Below, piece after piece: positions 1 to 10,097 of a stretch of 48,685 nt of DNA. The stretch comes from Cylindrotheca closterium. Its lineage: Eukaryota; Bacillariophyta; Bacillariophyceae; Bacillariales; Bacillariaceae. Where the stretch lies: positions 4,559 to 53,243 of the forward strand of contig CAKOGP040000591.1 of the NCBI GenBank assembly GCA_933822405.4. The letters run 5' to 3'. The translations under genes were made by a program, and so were the position numbers. Every line of letters begins with the position of its first letter. The first letter of the stretch is position 1. The notes below the pieces were generated by a model, which was given only the letters and a program-made list of their open reading frames with translations, was not told the DNA's origin and did no database searches.

Positions 1-187
1 CAACTTTGTGCTTGACATCTTGGCAAAGCCCAAACAAAGGGTCCGAACTGGCTTTGGCAACTCGGATCGGACCTTTGGGCCCACTATCAACATTCCATTC
101 CAAGGCTGCAGCCAAGGCAATGGCGAAGGCACATGCATCTGGGTCGCAATCAGTGCCATCAGCATGAAACTCCGACCATCTCAACAT
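1..187 (-). CDS. Partial unrecognised coding fragment running off the left edge
   Basis: On the minus strand an open frame starts at an ATG (187-185, first residues MLRWSEFHADGTDCD) and stays open to the window edge, giving about 62 residues. Its composition is protein-like, with a DCDPDAC stretch followed by an alanine-rich AFAIALAAALEW segment. An in-frame TAA lies 15 bases upstream of the ATG, so either this ATG is the start or the frame is an internal exon. I do not recognise the family. The competing plus-strand frame begins with GTG and looks less protein-like. Confidence is low because the fragment is short and cut by the window. Confidence 0.3.
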   Translation of the reverse strand, partial: MLRWSEFHADGTDCDPDACAFAIALAAALEWNVDSGPKGPIRVAKASSDPLFGLCQDVKHKV

Positions 188-772
188 GTGCACTGGCAAT
201 GCTTAGTCTTAGCAATGCTGAGAATGTGGCAAAGTTTAGCAAAGGTATATTGTAGTAAAAACTGGGAACCTTGATACTTGTATAAGATACTTGGATACAT
301 TAGCAGATGGGGTGGAGACGTTCAGCAACCGCTATCATCTGGTGGACAAACAGGCAACTTTTGACTCCTTCTCAATGGTGAGGCCAATGGAAAAAGAAAC
401 CTGCAATTGAAAAGAAGCCAAATGCTGGCAAGAAATCAAAGCATGTTGAGAACAAGAAGACACATCCAGTCAAAGGCAACAAACAAGCTCAATATTTGGA
501 AGTACATGACATGCTGTGCCTGATTCAACAAAATTAATGGCAACAGTTACAAAATGCAGCGATAAGAGTATAATAGCATATAGGACCTAGCAGCTACTTT
601 AATATATATTACAAAGATCACGCTTCGGAAATTGGTTGTGCATGGGGGTCGATCAGACCTGGCAGACATTTTGCACACTACTTGTATCATTGAAGCGATT
701 CGATTCTGGTGGAAATAATGACGTTAGGGCGGTGATTTTTGGCAAAAACTCAGCAACGTGTGCTTTGTATAT
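188..772. other. Intergenic, no gene seen
   Basis: About 585 bp between the left-edge fragment and the end of the LRR gene. It is AT-rich, and the only frames are short, start at non-ATG codons or lie antisense to the last LRR exon. I see no tRNA, clear repeat or protein signature. It should include the 3' UTR of the LRR gene, which ends at 773. Confidence 0.5.
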
Positions 773-3700
773 TCAGGACGCACCAATGAAACATCTTGGC
801 TCACTATTACGGGAGACAAACGTCATGACTGGAAATGTTCCCGTGAGTTGGTTTCTTGCTGTAGGTACAGGACACAGGATGAGATACATTTAGACATTTG
901 AATCTTCACGACCAAGAGCTCAGTTACCTAGATTGAGAGCTTCCAGATATAGGTTGCCAAATTCAAAAGGCACCAAACCGGTTAGACGATTACTTGCTGG
1001 AAAGACAATCAATGCAAGTTGGTGAGTATGAAGAAAGCATGGCAGATTCAACTCCAAGATAAAGTGGCAACTTACACAAATCCAGAAACCACATGTTGGT
1101 TAGTCTCCCAATTTCAGTGGGTATATTTCTTTCAAATGCATTGTCATCTGTGTCAATTAAGAGACTGCTGGTGAGGAGGAATTGTAATAGGATCTGACAG
1201 AAAAGACATAACACATGCACACATACACAAGGATAACCAATCCATGTTTGTCAGTTGACCAATCTCAGAGATGATTGGACCTGTTAGATCATTGTCGTCT
1301 GAATAATTTATTATTTGCCAAAGAGACCATCAATTGAGTGAGAAAGGAGATGCAAAAGTACCAAGGGCCAATACTTGATGTTATTACGTACATAGATGCA
1401 AGTACTCCATATTTGTCAGAAGGCCAAGTTCCGATGGCAAGGGGCCATTCAAACGGTTGTTGTCTGTATTACACGACAAAAAAGATATTTAGAAATGTGT
1501 AAGAAGAGGAAATGAAAGACAAGCAACAATGACACTCTGCCAGTTGAAACTCACAAGCCCAGAGGCCTTGGAGAGCAGTTAGTTGGCCGATGTGAGTTGG
1601 GATGGAGCCTGATATTAGATTTTCATCTGAATTCAGAAGAAGATGATGAGTGGCTTGTGCAATTTTCAATTGACCACCAAAACAACAAGAGTACATACCC
1701 AGGAAATTGTTTCGGAGATCAGTCAACCTTCCAATCTCGGACGGTAGCCTACCGACTAAATTATTTCGCCCTGCAGAGGAAGAAGGAATGGATGAATCGG
1801 GCCTGTCAATGTAGATGCAAACGAGAAATGATGTGACTGCCTCTCACTTACTCAAGTCCAACACCTGCAACTTGCTGAGCAGTCCAATTTCAGTTGGTAT
1901 GACTCCAGATAGCTCATTGGATCCTGCATATGAAGAGCAGCTTGGAATTAGAATCATTTTGCATCGTGTTATAATGAAGATTTCATTCAATGCCGAACTT
2001 ACTTAGGTCGAGTCGTGTCAGCAACGTTAGGCTCATAATGTCTGTAGGGAAGCTTCCTCCAAGTTCGTGGCTGCTGAAACCTAAATGGCTGAGCATTGTC
2101 AAAGCCTTTAGTTCTGACAGTATCGAGCCAACTATGCGACTCCAATCTGACAGACCGATGCAATGGATGAATCAATGATATGAGGTATGTAATGCTTCGA
2201 TTTGATACAATCATTTGACAGTACGTACCAACAATATCCAAGTAATCAACCTTGCCATCCATGTTACACCGAATACCCTTGTTCCATTGGCAGACCGATT
2301 CGTTTGATAGCCATCTCCCTTGGGTCTGGGTTGGCCAGAATGGGCCATTCGTAGCAAAGTAAAGGGTCACAAAGGCATATCGTTCTCTCCAAAGACCTGA
2401 AGGATCGGCAGCCTCTTCAGGCGGAAGCCAAGTATCAGTCTGCAATAGCCACTTGCGAGCTTCAGGGTGATATGGAAGCAAATCGTCGCCAAGACTTGCG
2501 TCGATCGCTCCGATTCGAAATGGGTCTATTGTTGGATTCAAAGTTGTTGCAACACTTGGATTTGGAGTTGGCGCAACACTTGGTGGAAGAGCAGGCCAAA
2601 GTGTTGGTCCTGTCGGCGAAGTAGAAGGATTTGCAGTGGGTTCTGGCGGAACGCAATAATCCGTTTGGCTTTCATCATTTTCTCCTCCAAAGCATTGCGG
2701 AACAGGCTCAAAGCTATTTCTTTGGAAACAAATCATTCCTGTGTTGCAGTCCACATCAGAGTCACAGTCTGCAGTGCAATATAGTATGATATCAGAAATG
2801 GTGAGAAAAGTTTGAATCAAATGTGCGAATAGGATTGCGGGGCGACAGGATGAAACTTACCTCCCTCGCACAATCCAAGAGGGAATCGGTTGGTTTCTCT
2901 GAGCCTTGTTAGTGTTTTGACAATACAAAAGTTGATAGATTGGAAGTCTTCGACTTTTCCAGAACACCCAGGTACATCGTGTAAGTTCCCTTCAATTCGT
3001 TCCATGCACATCAGGCCCTCATCACAGTCTTGGTCACGATTGCAATTTCCTTGACAAAGCTGCAGTGGCAAATCCGAGCTAAGTGACAGAAACGAAAGCG
3101 AGGATGGAGACGCCGTCGCAGTCGTGCCATTGGCGGTGGTGTTCGTTTGATTGTTTAGAACTCGCACATTGTCAGGGTCAGGGTTAGGGTTCAAGTCCAA
3201 TACACCAGTCAAAAGAACGATAGCCAAAATCAAAGTAACAATGAAAGCACCAAATCCCACATAGATGAATCGCTGTCTTCGCAAGTGTTTGATTTCTGCT
3301 TCGGCCAGCAGCTGATGATTATTCGAAAACTTGGGGTCTGGGTCTTCCTCTGGAGCTGTTTCCACATGCACCGCACTAACAACATTGCGATCTCTCTCCC
3401 GCAATGCTTCTGATACCGCTTGGTTCACAACGGAATCCATATCCCGAGCCACTTCCGCTTGAACATAGACTTCTGGTGGGGTCGGTGCTTCCAAATCAGT
3501 CTCATCATTCTGATTCTGATTTGGATCGTGATTCACATTATTGGTATCAATATCATCATCCACGGCCGATGATTCGGTGGGTGCAGTAGTACCGGTATTC
3601 GGAATTGGTCGGCTGTTATCAGTTTGTCGTTCCGTGTCTGGCTTGGACAGATACAGTCGCTGTTGACCTTGTGGCAGCTGTTGTGTCGGGCTTGTTGCTG

Positions 3701-4013
3701 ATAGCAATTGTGATTGCAATCGCGATCGCGATTGCGATTGTGATTGTGGATGATCCATGGATTTGTTGAGAGAGGATGCGGATGCAGATTCTCGGCTTGG
3801 TGCGCAGTCGGTAAGAGTTTCAGTTCCAGTAGACTCCGATACTGCAGTACTTTTTGACAATAGATACGAATTAGATCCAACAGAGACGTTCTTGATTTCG
3901 GAATCCTTTTCTTTGTCTGTTTCACTTTGTGTTGTTGATGATGATGGTATCAAATTCGTATTCATCTTCTTATCATCATCATTCTCATCATTTGATTCAT
4001 GCTGTTGAGTCAT
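773..4013 (-). CDS. Single-pass LRR receptor-like protein, 11 exons
   Basis: Exons by eye (minus): 4013-2861, 2768-2229, 2146-2003, 1923-1852, 1770-1699, 1626-1555, 1463-1392, 1298-1227, 1147-1076, 996-928, 858-773. They total 2424 nt, 807 residues, all with GT-AG borders in phase 1. Residues 1-246 are a hydrophilic, Q/S/D-rich, presumably cytosolic region. A membrane segment follows at about 247-269 (GFGAFIVTLILAIVLL). Next come two Cys-rich blocks (LCQGNCNRDQDCDEGLMC; DCDSDVDCNTGMICFQR), then an LRR N-cap (ERYAFVTLYFATNGPFW, WLSNESVCQWNKGIRCN), and then about nine plant-type LRRs (SNELSGVIPTEIGLL style). This architecture is known from large diatom LRR families thought to sense environmental cues. 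There is no kinase domain. The last exon ends inside a repeat (LTGTFPVMTFVSRN...GAS) without the usual C-terminal cap, so the 3' end may be shortened. A frame upstream of the chosen ATG lacks a conserved look. Confidence 0.85.
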
Positions 4014-4287
4014 GGTGAACAGTATTTTAATGGATGCAATACCGGTATATATCGTGACTTCAATTACAGTAATAGTATTACTGCTGAAGGAAGGAAGGCG
4101 CAATCACGACGGCAAGAGTAATATGTACATGTACTCGTATTACAGTATTATTGTGCAATAAGATTGCGTTTTGTATGTGTGAGATATGATTTTTTATATG
4201 TTGGCGGAATCTATTTCAGTCAGGCCAGAATCAATCTGAGGGAGAGTTTTGAAGCTCCCAAAATATGTTGTACTATTCGGGTCGAAT
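4014..4287. promoter_or_regulatory. 5' flank of the LRR gene
   Basis: A short AT-rich flank between the LRR start codon and the first 706-bp repeat unit. It carries one TACCGGTA palindrome at 4040-4047, 27 bp upstream of the ATG and so probably in the 5' UTR or core promoter. Nothing else was recognised. Confidence 0.35.
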
Positions 4288-6898
4288 CCATCTCTTGCAT
4301 CAGCTCGAAGGGCAGACGAACGGCGCCAACCAAAAGATATCGGGACTACTTGGAGATTCCGGAATTGCACGCGTGCGCCCGTCAAGTCGGTACCGCTCTA
4401 CTAAAGCCACGCCGGATGCACTGCCGAAAATTGAAGGATGAAACTGCCATTCTCTTTCTACCCGAGTAGTGCTCGAGTATACTAGACAACAACACGAGGA
4501 CAAGTGCACTGGTCTATCGGTTTCAGGCTTCAAATAGTACATCTGAAGTTATCGTGATTACACGCTTGGTTTTTTGTGGCCGAAAATTGAAGGATGAAAC
4601 TGCCATTCTCTTTCTACCCGAGTAGTGCTCGAGTATACTAGACAACAACACGAGGACAAGTGCACTGGTCTATCGGTTTCAGGCTTCAAATAGTACATTT
4701 GAAGTTATCGTGATTACACGCTTGGTTTTTTGATGCCCACCCACCCACCTGTCTTTGGACGCCAGACAAGACCGGATGGATTAGGAACTTTGCTCTGCCT
4801 GGCTTTATCTATTAAACGATTAAAGTTGCAGGTATGGTGGTCGATTACTCGGATGAATTCAGCATCGACCCCCCACACATTGGTACCTGAATGTTATTCC
4901 TATTCAGTGTGCCCTTAGGTCTATAGTTGTTAAATGGAGTAAGCTTGATCGAATGTCGCCCCAACATCTAACTGGTTTGTCTCTGTTATTATGCCATCTC
5001 TTGCATCAGCTCGAAGGGCAGACGAACGGCGCCAACCAAAAGATATCGGGACTACTTGGAGATTCCGGAATTGCACGCGTGCGCCCGTCAAGTCGGTACC
5101 GCTCTACTAAAGCCACGCCGGATGCACTGCCGAAAATTGAAGGATGAAACTGCCATTCTCTTTCTACCCGAGTAGTGCTCGAGTATACTAGACAACAACA
5201 CGAGGACAAGTGCACTGGTCTATCGGTTTCAGGCTTCAAATAGTACATCTGAAGTTATCGTGATTACACGCTTGGTTTTTTGTGGCCGAAAATTGAAGGA
5301 TGAAACTGCCATTCTCTTTCTACCCGAGTAGTGCTCGAGTATACTAGACAACAACACGAGGACAAGTGCACTGGTCTATCGGTTTCAGGCTTCAAATAGT
5401 ACATTTGAAGTTATCGTGATTACACGCTTGGTTTTTTGATGCCCACCCACCCACCTGTCTTTGGACGCCAGACAAGACCGGATGGATTAGGAACTTTGCT
5501 CTGCCTGGCTTTATCTATTAAACGATTAAAGTTGCAGGTATGGTGGTCGATTACTCGGATGAATTCAGCATCGACCCCCCACACATTGGTACCTGAATGT
5601 TATTCCTATTCAGTGTGCCCTTAGGTCTATAGTTGTTAAATGGAGTAAGCTTGATCGAATGTCGCCCCAACATCTAACTGGTTTGTCTCTGTTATTATGC
5701 CATCTCTTGCATCAGCTCGAAGGGCAGACGAACGGCGCCAACCAAAAGATATCGGGACTACTTGGAGATTCCGGAATTGCACGCGTGCGCCCGTCAAGTC
5801 GGTACCGCTCTACTAAAGCCACGCCGGATGCACTGCCGAAAATTGAAGGATGAAACTGCCATTCTCTTTCTACCCGAGTAGTGCTCGAGTATACTAGACA
5901 ACAACACGAGGACAAGTGCACTGGTCTATCGGTTTCAGGCTTCAAATAGTACATCTGAAGTTATCGTGATTACACGCTTGGTTTTTTGTGGCCGAAAATT
6001 GAAGGATGAAACTGCCATTCTCTTTCTACCCGAGTAGTGCTCGAGTATACTAGACAACAACACGAGGACAAGTGCACTGGTCTATCGGTTTCAGGCTTCA
6101 AATAGTACATTTGAAGTTATCGTGATTACACGCTTGGTTTTTTGATGCCCACCCACCCACCTGTCTTTGGACGCCAGACAAGACCGGATGGATTAGGAAC
6201 TTTGCTCTGCCTGGCTTTATCTATTAAACGATTAAAGTTGCAGGTATGGTGGTCGATTACTCGGATGAATTCAGCATCGACCCCCCACACATTGGTACCT
6301 GAATGTTATTCCTATTCAGTGTGCCCTTAGGTCTATAGTTGTTAAATGGAGTAAGCTTGATCGAATGTCGCCCCAACATCTAACTGGTTTGTCTCTGTTA
6401 TTATGCCATCTCTTGCATCAGCTCGAAGGGCAGACGAACGGCGCCAACCAAAAGATATCGGGACTACTTGGAGATTCCGGAATTGCACGCGTGCGCCCGT
6501 CAAGTCGGTACCGCTCTACTAAAGCCACGCCGGATGCACTGCCGAAAATTGAAGGATGAAACTGCCATTCTCTTTCTACCCGAGTAGTGCTCGAGTATAC
6601 TAGACAACAACACGAGGACAAGTGCACTGGTCTATCGGTTTCAGGCTTCAAATAGTACATCTGAAGTTATCGTGATTACACGCTTGGTTTTTTGTGGCCG
6701 AAAATTGAAGGATGAAACTGCCATTCTCTTTCTACCCGAGTAGTGCTCGAGTATACTAGACAACAACACGAGGACAAGTGCACTGGTCTATCGGTTTCAG
6801 GCTTCAAATAGTACATTTGAAGTTATCGTGATTACACGCTTGGTTTTTTGATGCCCACCCACCCCAACATCTAACTGGTTTGTCTCTGTTATTATGCC
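4288..6898. repeat. Tandem array: four copies of a 706-bp unit, last copy internally deleted
   Basis: Units begin at 4288, 4994, 5700 and 6406 with an exact 706-bp period. The copies look identical by eye, including one internal C/T difference (see the nested repeat). The fourth copy lacks about 213 bp: after the CCCACCCACC run near 6860 it jumps straight to the CAACATCTAACTGG end segment. The unit's short frames (80 codons minus, 62 and 64 codons plus) are copied with it, overlap antisense and show no protein signature, so I do not call them genes. The near-identity implies very recent amplification or homogenisation. An assembly artefact is possible, but the deleted last copy and clean edges argue for a real array. 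Confidence 0.93.
4423..4734. repeat. Nested 156-bp duplication inside each 706-bp unit
   Basis: Within the first unit a 156-bp sequence occurs twice head to tail (4423-4578 and 4579-4734). The copies differ at one base (ACATCTGAAG versus ACATTTGAAG) and at their last few bases (TTTGTGGCCG versus TTTGATGCCC). The same pair, with the same differences, recurs at +706, +1412 and +2118. The 156-bp duplication therefore came first, and the 706-bp amplification later. Confidence 0.92.
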
Positions 6899-7703
6899 CC
6901 CGTTCAATTTTCAATTTTGATTTCCGAAGTCAAAAAAACTTTTGTACAGGCCGTATATTAAAATACCATACTGTACAGTACAATAAATCAATAAATAGTT
7001 GTTGGGTTTGATGCAAGGGTTAGGGATTTGTAAGCACTAGCCTTCAATCGTAGTTCCCATTGTAATTTGTAAGCTTAGTTGAGCAGCACCCACCCTCCTC
7101 GTTTCCCTGTTCTTTCTCCAGGACCATAGGACAGACCACAATACTCAAATACTGCATGTAATGTATGTGGAATGATGAATGCACGACAAATCAATCAAAT
7201 CCAAAATCAAAATGTCAATATATGCTATATGCTAGCCAATAGCTAGATTCTGAAGAGTAGACAAAATAGTAAACAAGGCACTAACGACTTGTTGAAAGTA
7301 CCATCTGTTCTACTAATTGTATGGCTTTATTAGCTGATTGTATAGTACAATCTTGTCCAGAACGAACATTGGAGTGAGTTACATGCATCTGGTTAAAACG
7401 CAATCTTACTTGTCCCACTCATTGCATCCTTCTTTTAAATTCCAGTGTGTGATTCATTGTATTGCAGGAACTTGCCCACGCAACTAAAAACTCATGTTCG
7501 TGTTGTAGCAGAGGCACCGTCCTACAGGCAATATACAAAATTCCAGTCACAGTCCAACTATACTTTCATACATTGATAGCAGAAGCCCCATCACCATTGG
7601 CACTATTTTGAGGATCAGCATCTTTCAGCGAACATTTGCTTGACTTTTGACTAATAATGCTCTTGGGCAAAAGAAGCAAGTCTTGACCCAATCATTAAAA
7701 GAT
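6899..7703. other. Intergenic, no gene seen
   Basis: About 800 bp between the repeat array and the stop of the acidic-protein gene. It is AT-rich with short homopolymers and one CTGTACAGTAC palindromic stretch near 6971. No frame with protein character, RNA gene or repeat was found. The right part should hold the 3' UTR of the gene ending at 7704. Confidence 0.5.
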
Positions 7704-9792
7704 CTATCGTTCTGTTGATATGAAATTATCCCGTTGCAAGTCTTCCATTGCCATTTTCTTAAAGGATTCAAAGTCCTCTGCTTCTTCATCGCTGCTTCCA
7801 AAATCGAGCACTCCATCGACAAATTCCACTAGTGACTCGTATGTCTTTGTGGTTCTTGACCAAGCGGTTTTCGCAATCGCTTTAATATCTACATCGTTCT
7901 CCTTGAGTGCAGAAAGTCGAGCCGAGACTTTGCCTTTTGCTGCCACAAACCCATTATGCACAATTTTGAAACCCAACCAAAAGCGTTTTATCAAAATTTC
8001 TTTGCCTTTCTTCATGAGCATATCTTGCATGGATGAACCAGATGCACCAACGTCAAGCTCGTCAGGAGGGTCTACCCCCTCAAAAAATTTGTCAATGTCA
8101 TCAAGTCCTTCGACAAAATCGGAGTTCACATCTTTAGCCTGCGCCGCTGGATTTCCAGCAGTTTCGTCTGGTGTTCTTTCATCGTCTGTAATAGAAGCTT
8201 CATCAAACCCGATTCCAAGTGGAAATAAATTTTCTCTGAGTTGACTTTCTGGTATAGGGCCTATCCCAAGTTGCTTTTGTATTCGACTCTCAAAAACATG
8301 GTATAGTAGTTCCATATCTGGTGGCCTAGCACCGACCTTTGGTGTTCCCCAAATGCCTCGACACGATCGGCCGTGCGAACCGTCGCTTGAGGATTGAGCA
8401 TTTGAGGCCTCGTCGCTATTTTCCTCAATGCTTCCATTCGGGCTAGCTGGCTGGGTAGATTCTTCTTCGTGTTCCACTGACGGAGTATCCAATATTTTGT
8501 CATCCATTCTAATGTCGCCCGTTGCGGTAACATCATTTTCCTCATCGAGATCGAGGATGTCGTCCTCGTCCTCGATTTTGGATGCAGATAGTTCCTCCAC
8601 CGGTAAAGGAATTTCTGTTGTTGTGGTACTGTCGGTGCTATCTTCGAAATCTTCCAAACCAGCTTTCGGCACTTCGGCGGTGGTGCTTTCAACTCTGCTG
8701 ATGTCTCCCTCGGGTTCTACTTTACCAACCTCATTCGTTTCGCCCATGTTGGCGTCTGTGGTAGGCATCGCGTCGTCGCTGTAATCGTAATCTGTGTCGG
8801 TGCTTGTCTCGGTGTGACCCTCCAAATCTTCTGCAACCTGTTCCTCGGCCAAGGAAAAGTCGCCTCCTTGTTCGCTGTTCTTTCTAACGTCTTCGGTGTT
8901 TGTAGCTTGTTCGTCCATTGATGACGTTGTCTCGTCAATGGTGTCAATAGTATCGTCGTCGGTCGCAGACTTCATTTCGCCTTCCCCCTCGCCATCATTG
9001 ACCTCAACGATATTGTCATCATTTGAGGTGCCCGATCTGGATCTAACAGGCTCTAAAATATCCTCACCCCCATCGTCCTCTATTTCTCCGATTGAATCCC
9101 TGGTACCATCGTGCTCATCGTTTTCTTCATCCGCATTTAGTATCGATTCATCTTCTCTTTCATCGATATTTCCTCTTGTATAAGTCTCGACAGGGTTATC
9201 ACCTTCTTCTGCCTCCCCCTTCCAGAGGTCTGCTTGCTCCTCTTCTTTGTTATTGTCTAGCATAACTCTGGTATCATCGGCATCGGTATTTGTATCGGTA
9301 TCGGTATCGAAAACAATCGAATCCTCATGGTGTTGGCCGGCGATAGTATGGTCGTCTTCGTGCCTTTCGTCGTCCATTTCCGGTGTCACGGCACTGCGAA
9401 CATCTGCTTCCAGTGTAATGGGCATGTGACCTTCCTTTCCCTTCTCCGAATTCTCGGGTGTCTCGTCTCCTATTCCTACGTCATCATCGTCCTCCTCATC
9501 ATCTGATGATCTTCTAGGGGGTATCCTGTCTTCTGCTGGAGAATCGGGCTGTCCGTCCTGCAATCGGTATTCGTCCTCTGGATAATAAGTATCATTGGCT
9601 TCTGACGGGCTGTCGCCGTCATTTTTGGGGATTTCTATAGAATCCTCCTGTTCTTGTGTTGAGGTGACGATTGTTGTTGTTGTGGGAGGTACTCTCTCTG
9701 CGTCATCTTCCTCTGCCGAGACAAGAAGTACGTGTATGCAAAACCAATTCACTAGGCAATAAGCCAAGAGAATGGAAAGAGTTCGCCTGTTC

Positions 9793-9794
<2 letters not shown>
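7704..9794 (-). CDS. Secreted, highly acidic low-complexity protein (696 aa)
   Basis: One uninterrupted exon. Residues 1-27 form a signal peptide (MNRRTLSILLAYCLVNWFCI, then HVLLVSA before EEDD), so the product enters the secretory pathway. Residues about 28-470 are dominated by D, E, S and T with few hydrophobics, probably disordered. A more globular tail starts near the RSCRGIWGTPKVGARPPDME segment. It includes LLYHVFESRIQKQLG and a basic, hydrophobic FWLGFKIVHNGFVAAKGK stretch. There is no known domain. Acidic secreted proteins occur in calcium binding and silica or mucilage matrices, but nothing here proves either role. The start ATG (9794-9792) directly follows a (CAT)n microsatellite in the 5' UTR. 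The antisense frames are serine-rich shadows of the acidic codons. Confidence 0.8.

Positions 9795-9834
<40 letters not shown>
9793..9834. repeat. (ATG/CAT)n microsatellite abutting a start codon
   Basis: About 14 trinucleotide units immediately upstream of the acidic-protein ATG. In the sense direction the 5' UTR ends in a run of CAT units followed by ATGAAC. A different frame through the run would encode polyhistidine, but it is not the gene's frame. Confidence 0.9.
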
Positions 9835-10010
9835 TGATCGGTTAGACTGCATCTCTCCCATCAATAAAATATGATGATCATCGATCATCGTTGATAGTCG
9901 ATAATATGTTTCCACGTGTTGATATAGTCGATCACTTTGACTGCCGCGCACTGATTTTAACGCAATAGTTGATTCAATCGACTACCACATACTCCAAAAG
10001 AGATGCGATA

Positions 10011-10053
10011 TACCGGTATGATGCATCAATGAATGAACATCATCATACCGGTA
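10011..10053. promoter_or_regulatory. Two TACCGGTA palindromes in a divergent promoter
   Basis: Sites at 10011-10018 and 10046-10053 lie 80 and 45 bp upstream of the glycosyltransferase ATG (10098) and about 220-250 bp upstream of the divergent acidic-protein ATG (9794). The octamer is strongly over-represented in the window. A role as a protein-binding site is inference. Confidence 0.4.
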
Positions 10054-10097
10054 CCTAACCCCCCGCCAATGACCAAGCACTCAGTACCAAAGTCAAG

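Noticed and set aside
3175..3195. TCAGGG/TTAGGG telomere-like stretch
   Set aside because: It encodes the NPNPDPDN linker after the membrane segment of the LRR protein.
5006..6660. Repeated 80-codon minus-strand frames and 62/64-codon plus-strand frames in the 706-bp units as a tandem gene family
   Set aside because: They overlap each other antisense and show no domain, signal peptide or conserved pattern. Their repetition is explained by the DNA array.
7720..9429. Long serine-rich plus-strand frames opposite the acidic protein
   Set aside because: They are the complement of GAT/GAA/GAC-rich codons (TCATC, TTC), i.e. shadows of the minus-strand gene, which has a signal peptide and a full-length frame.
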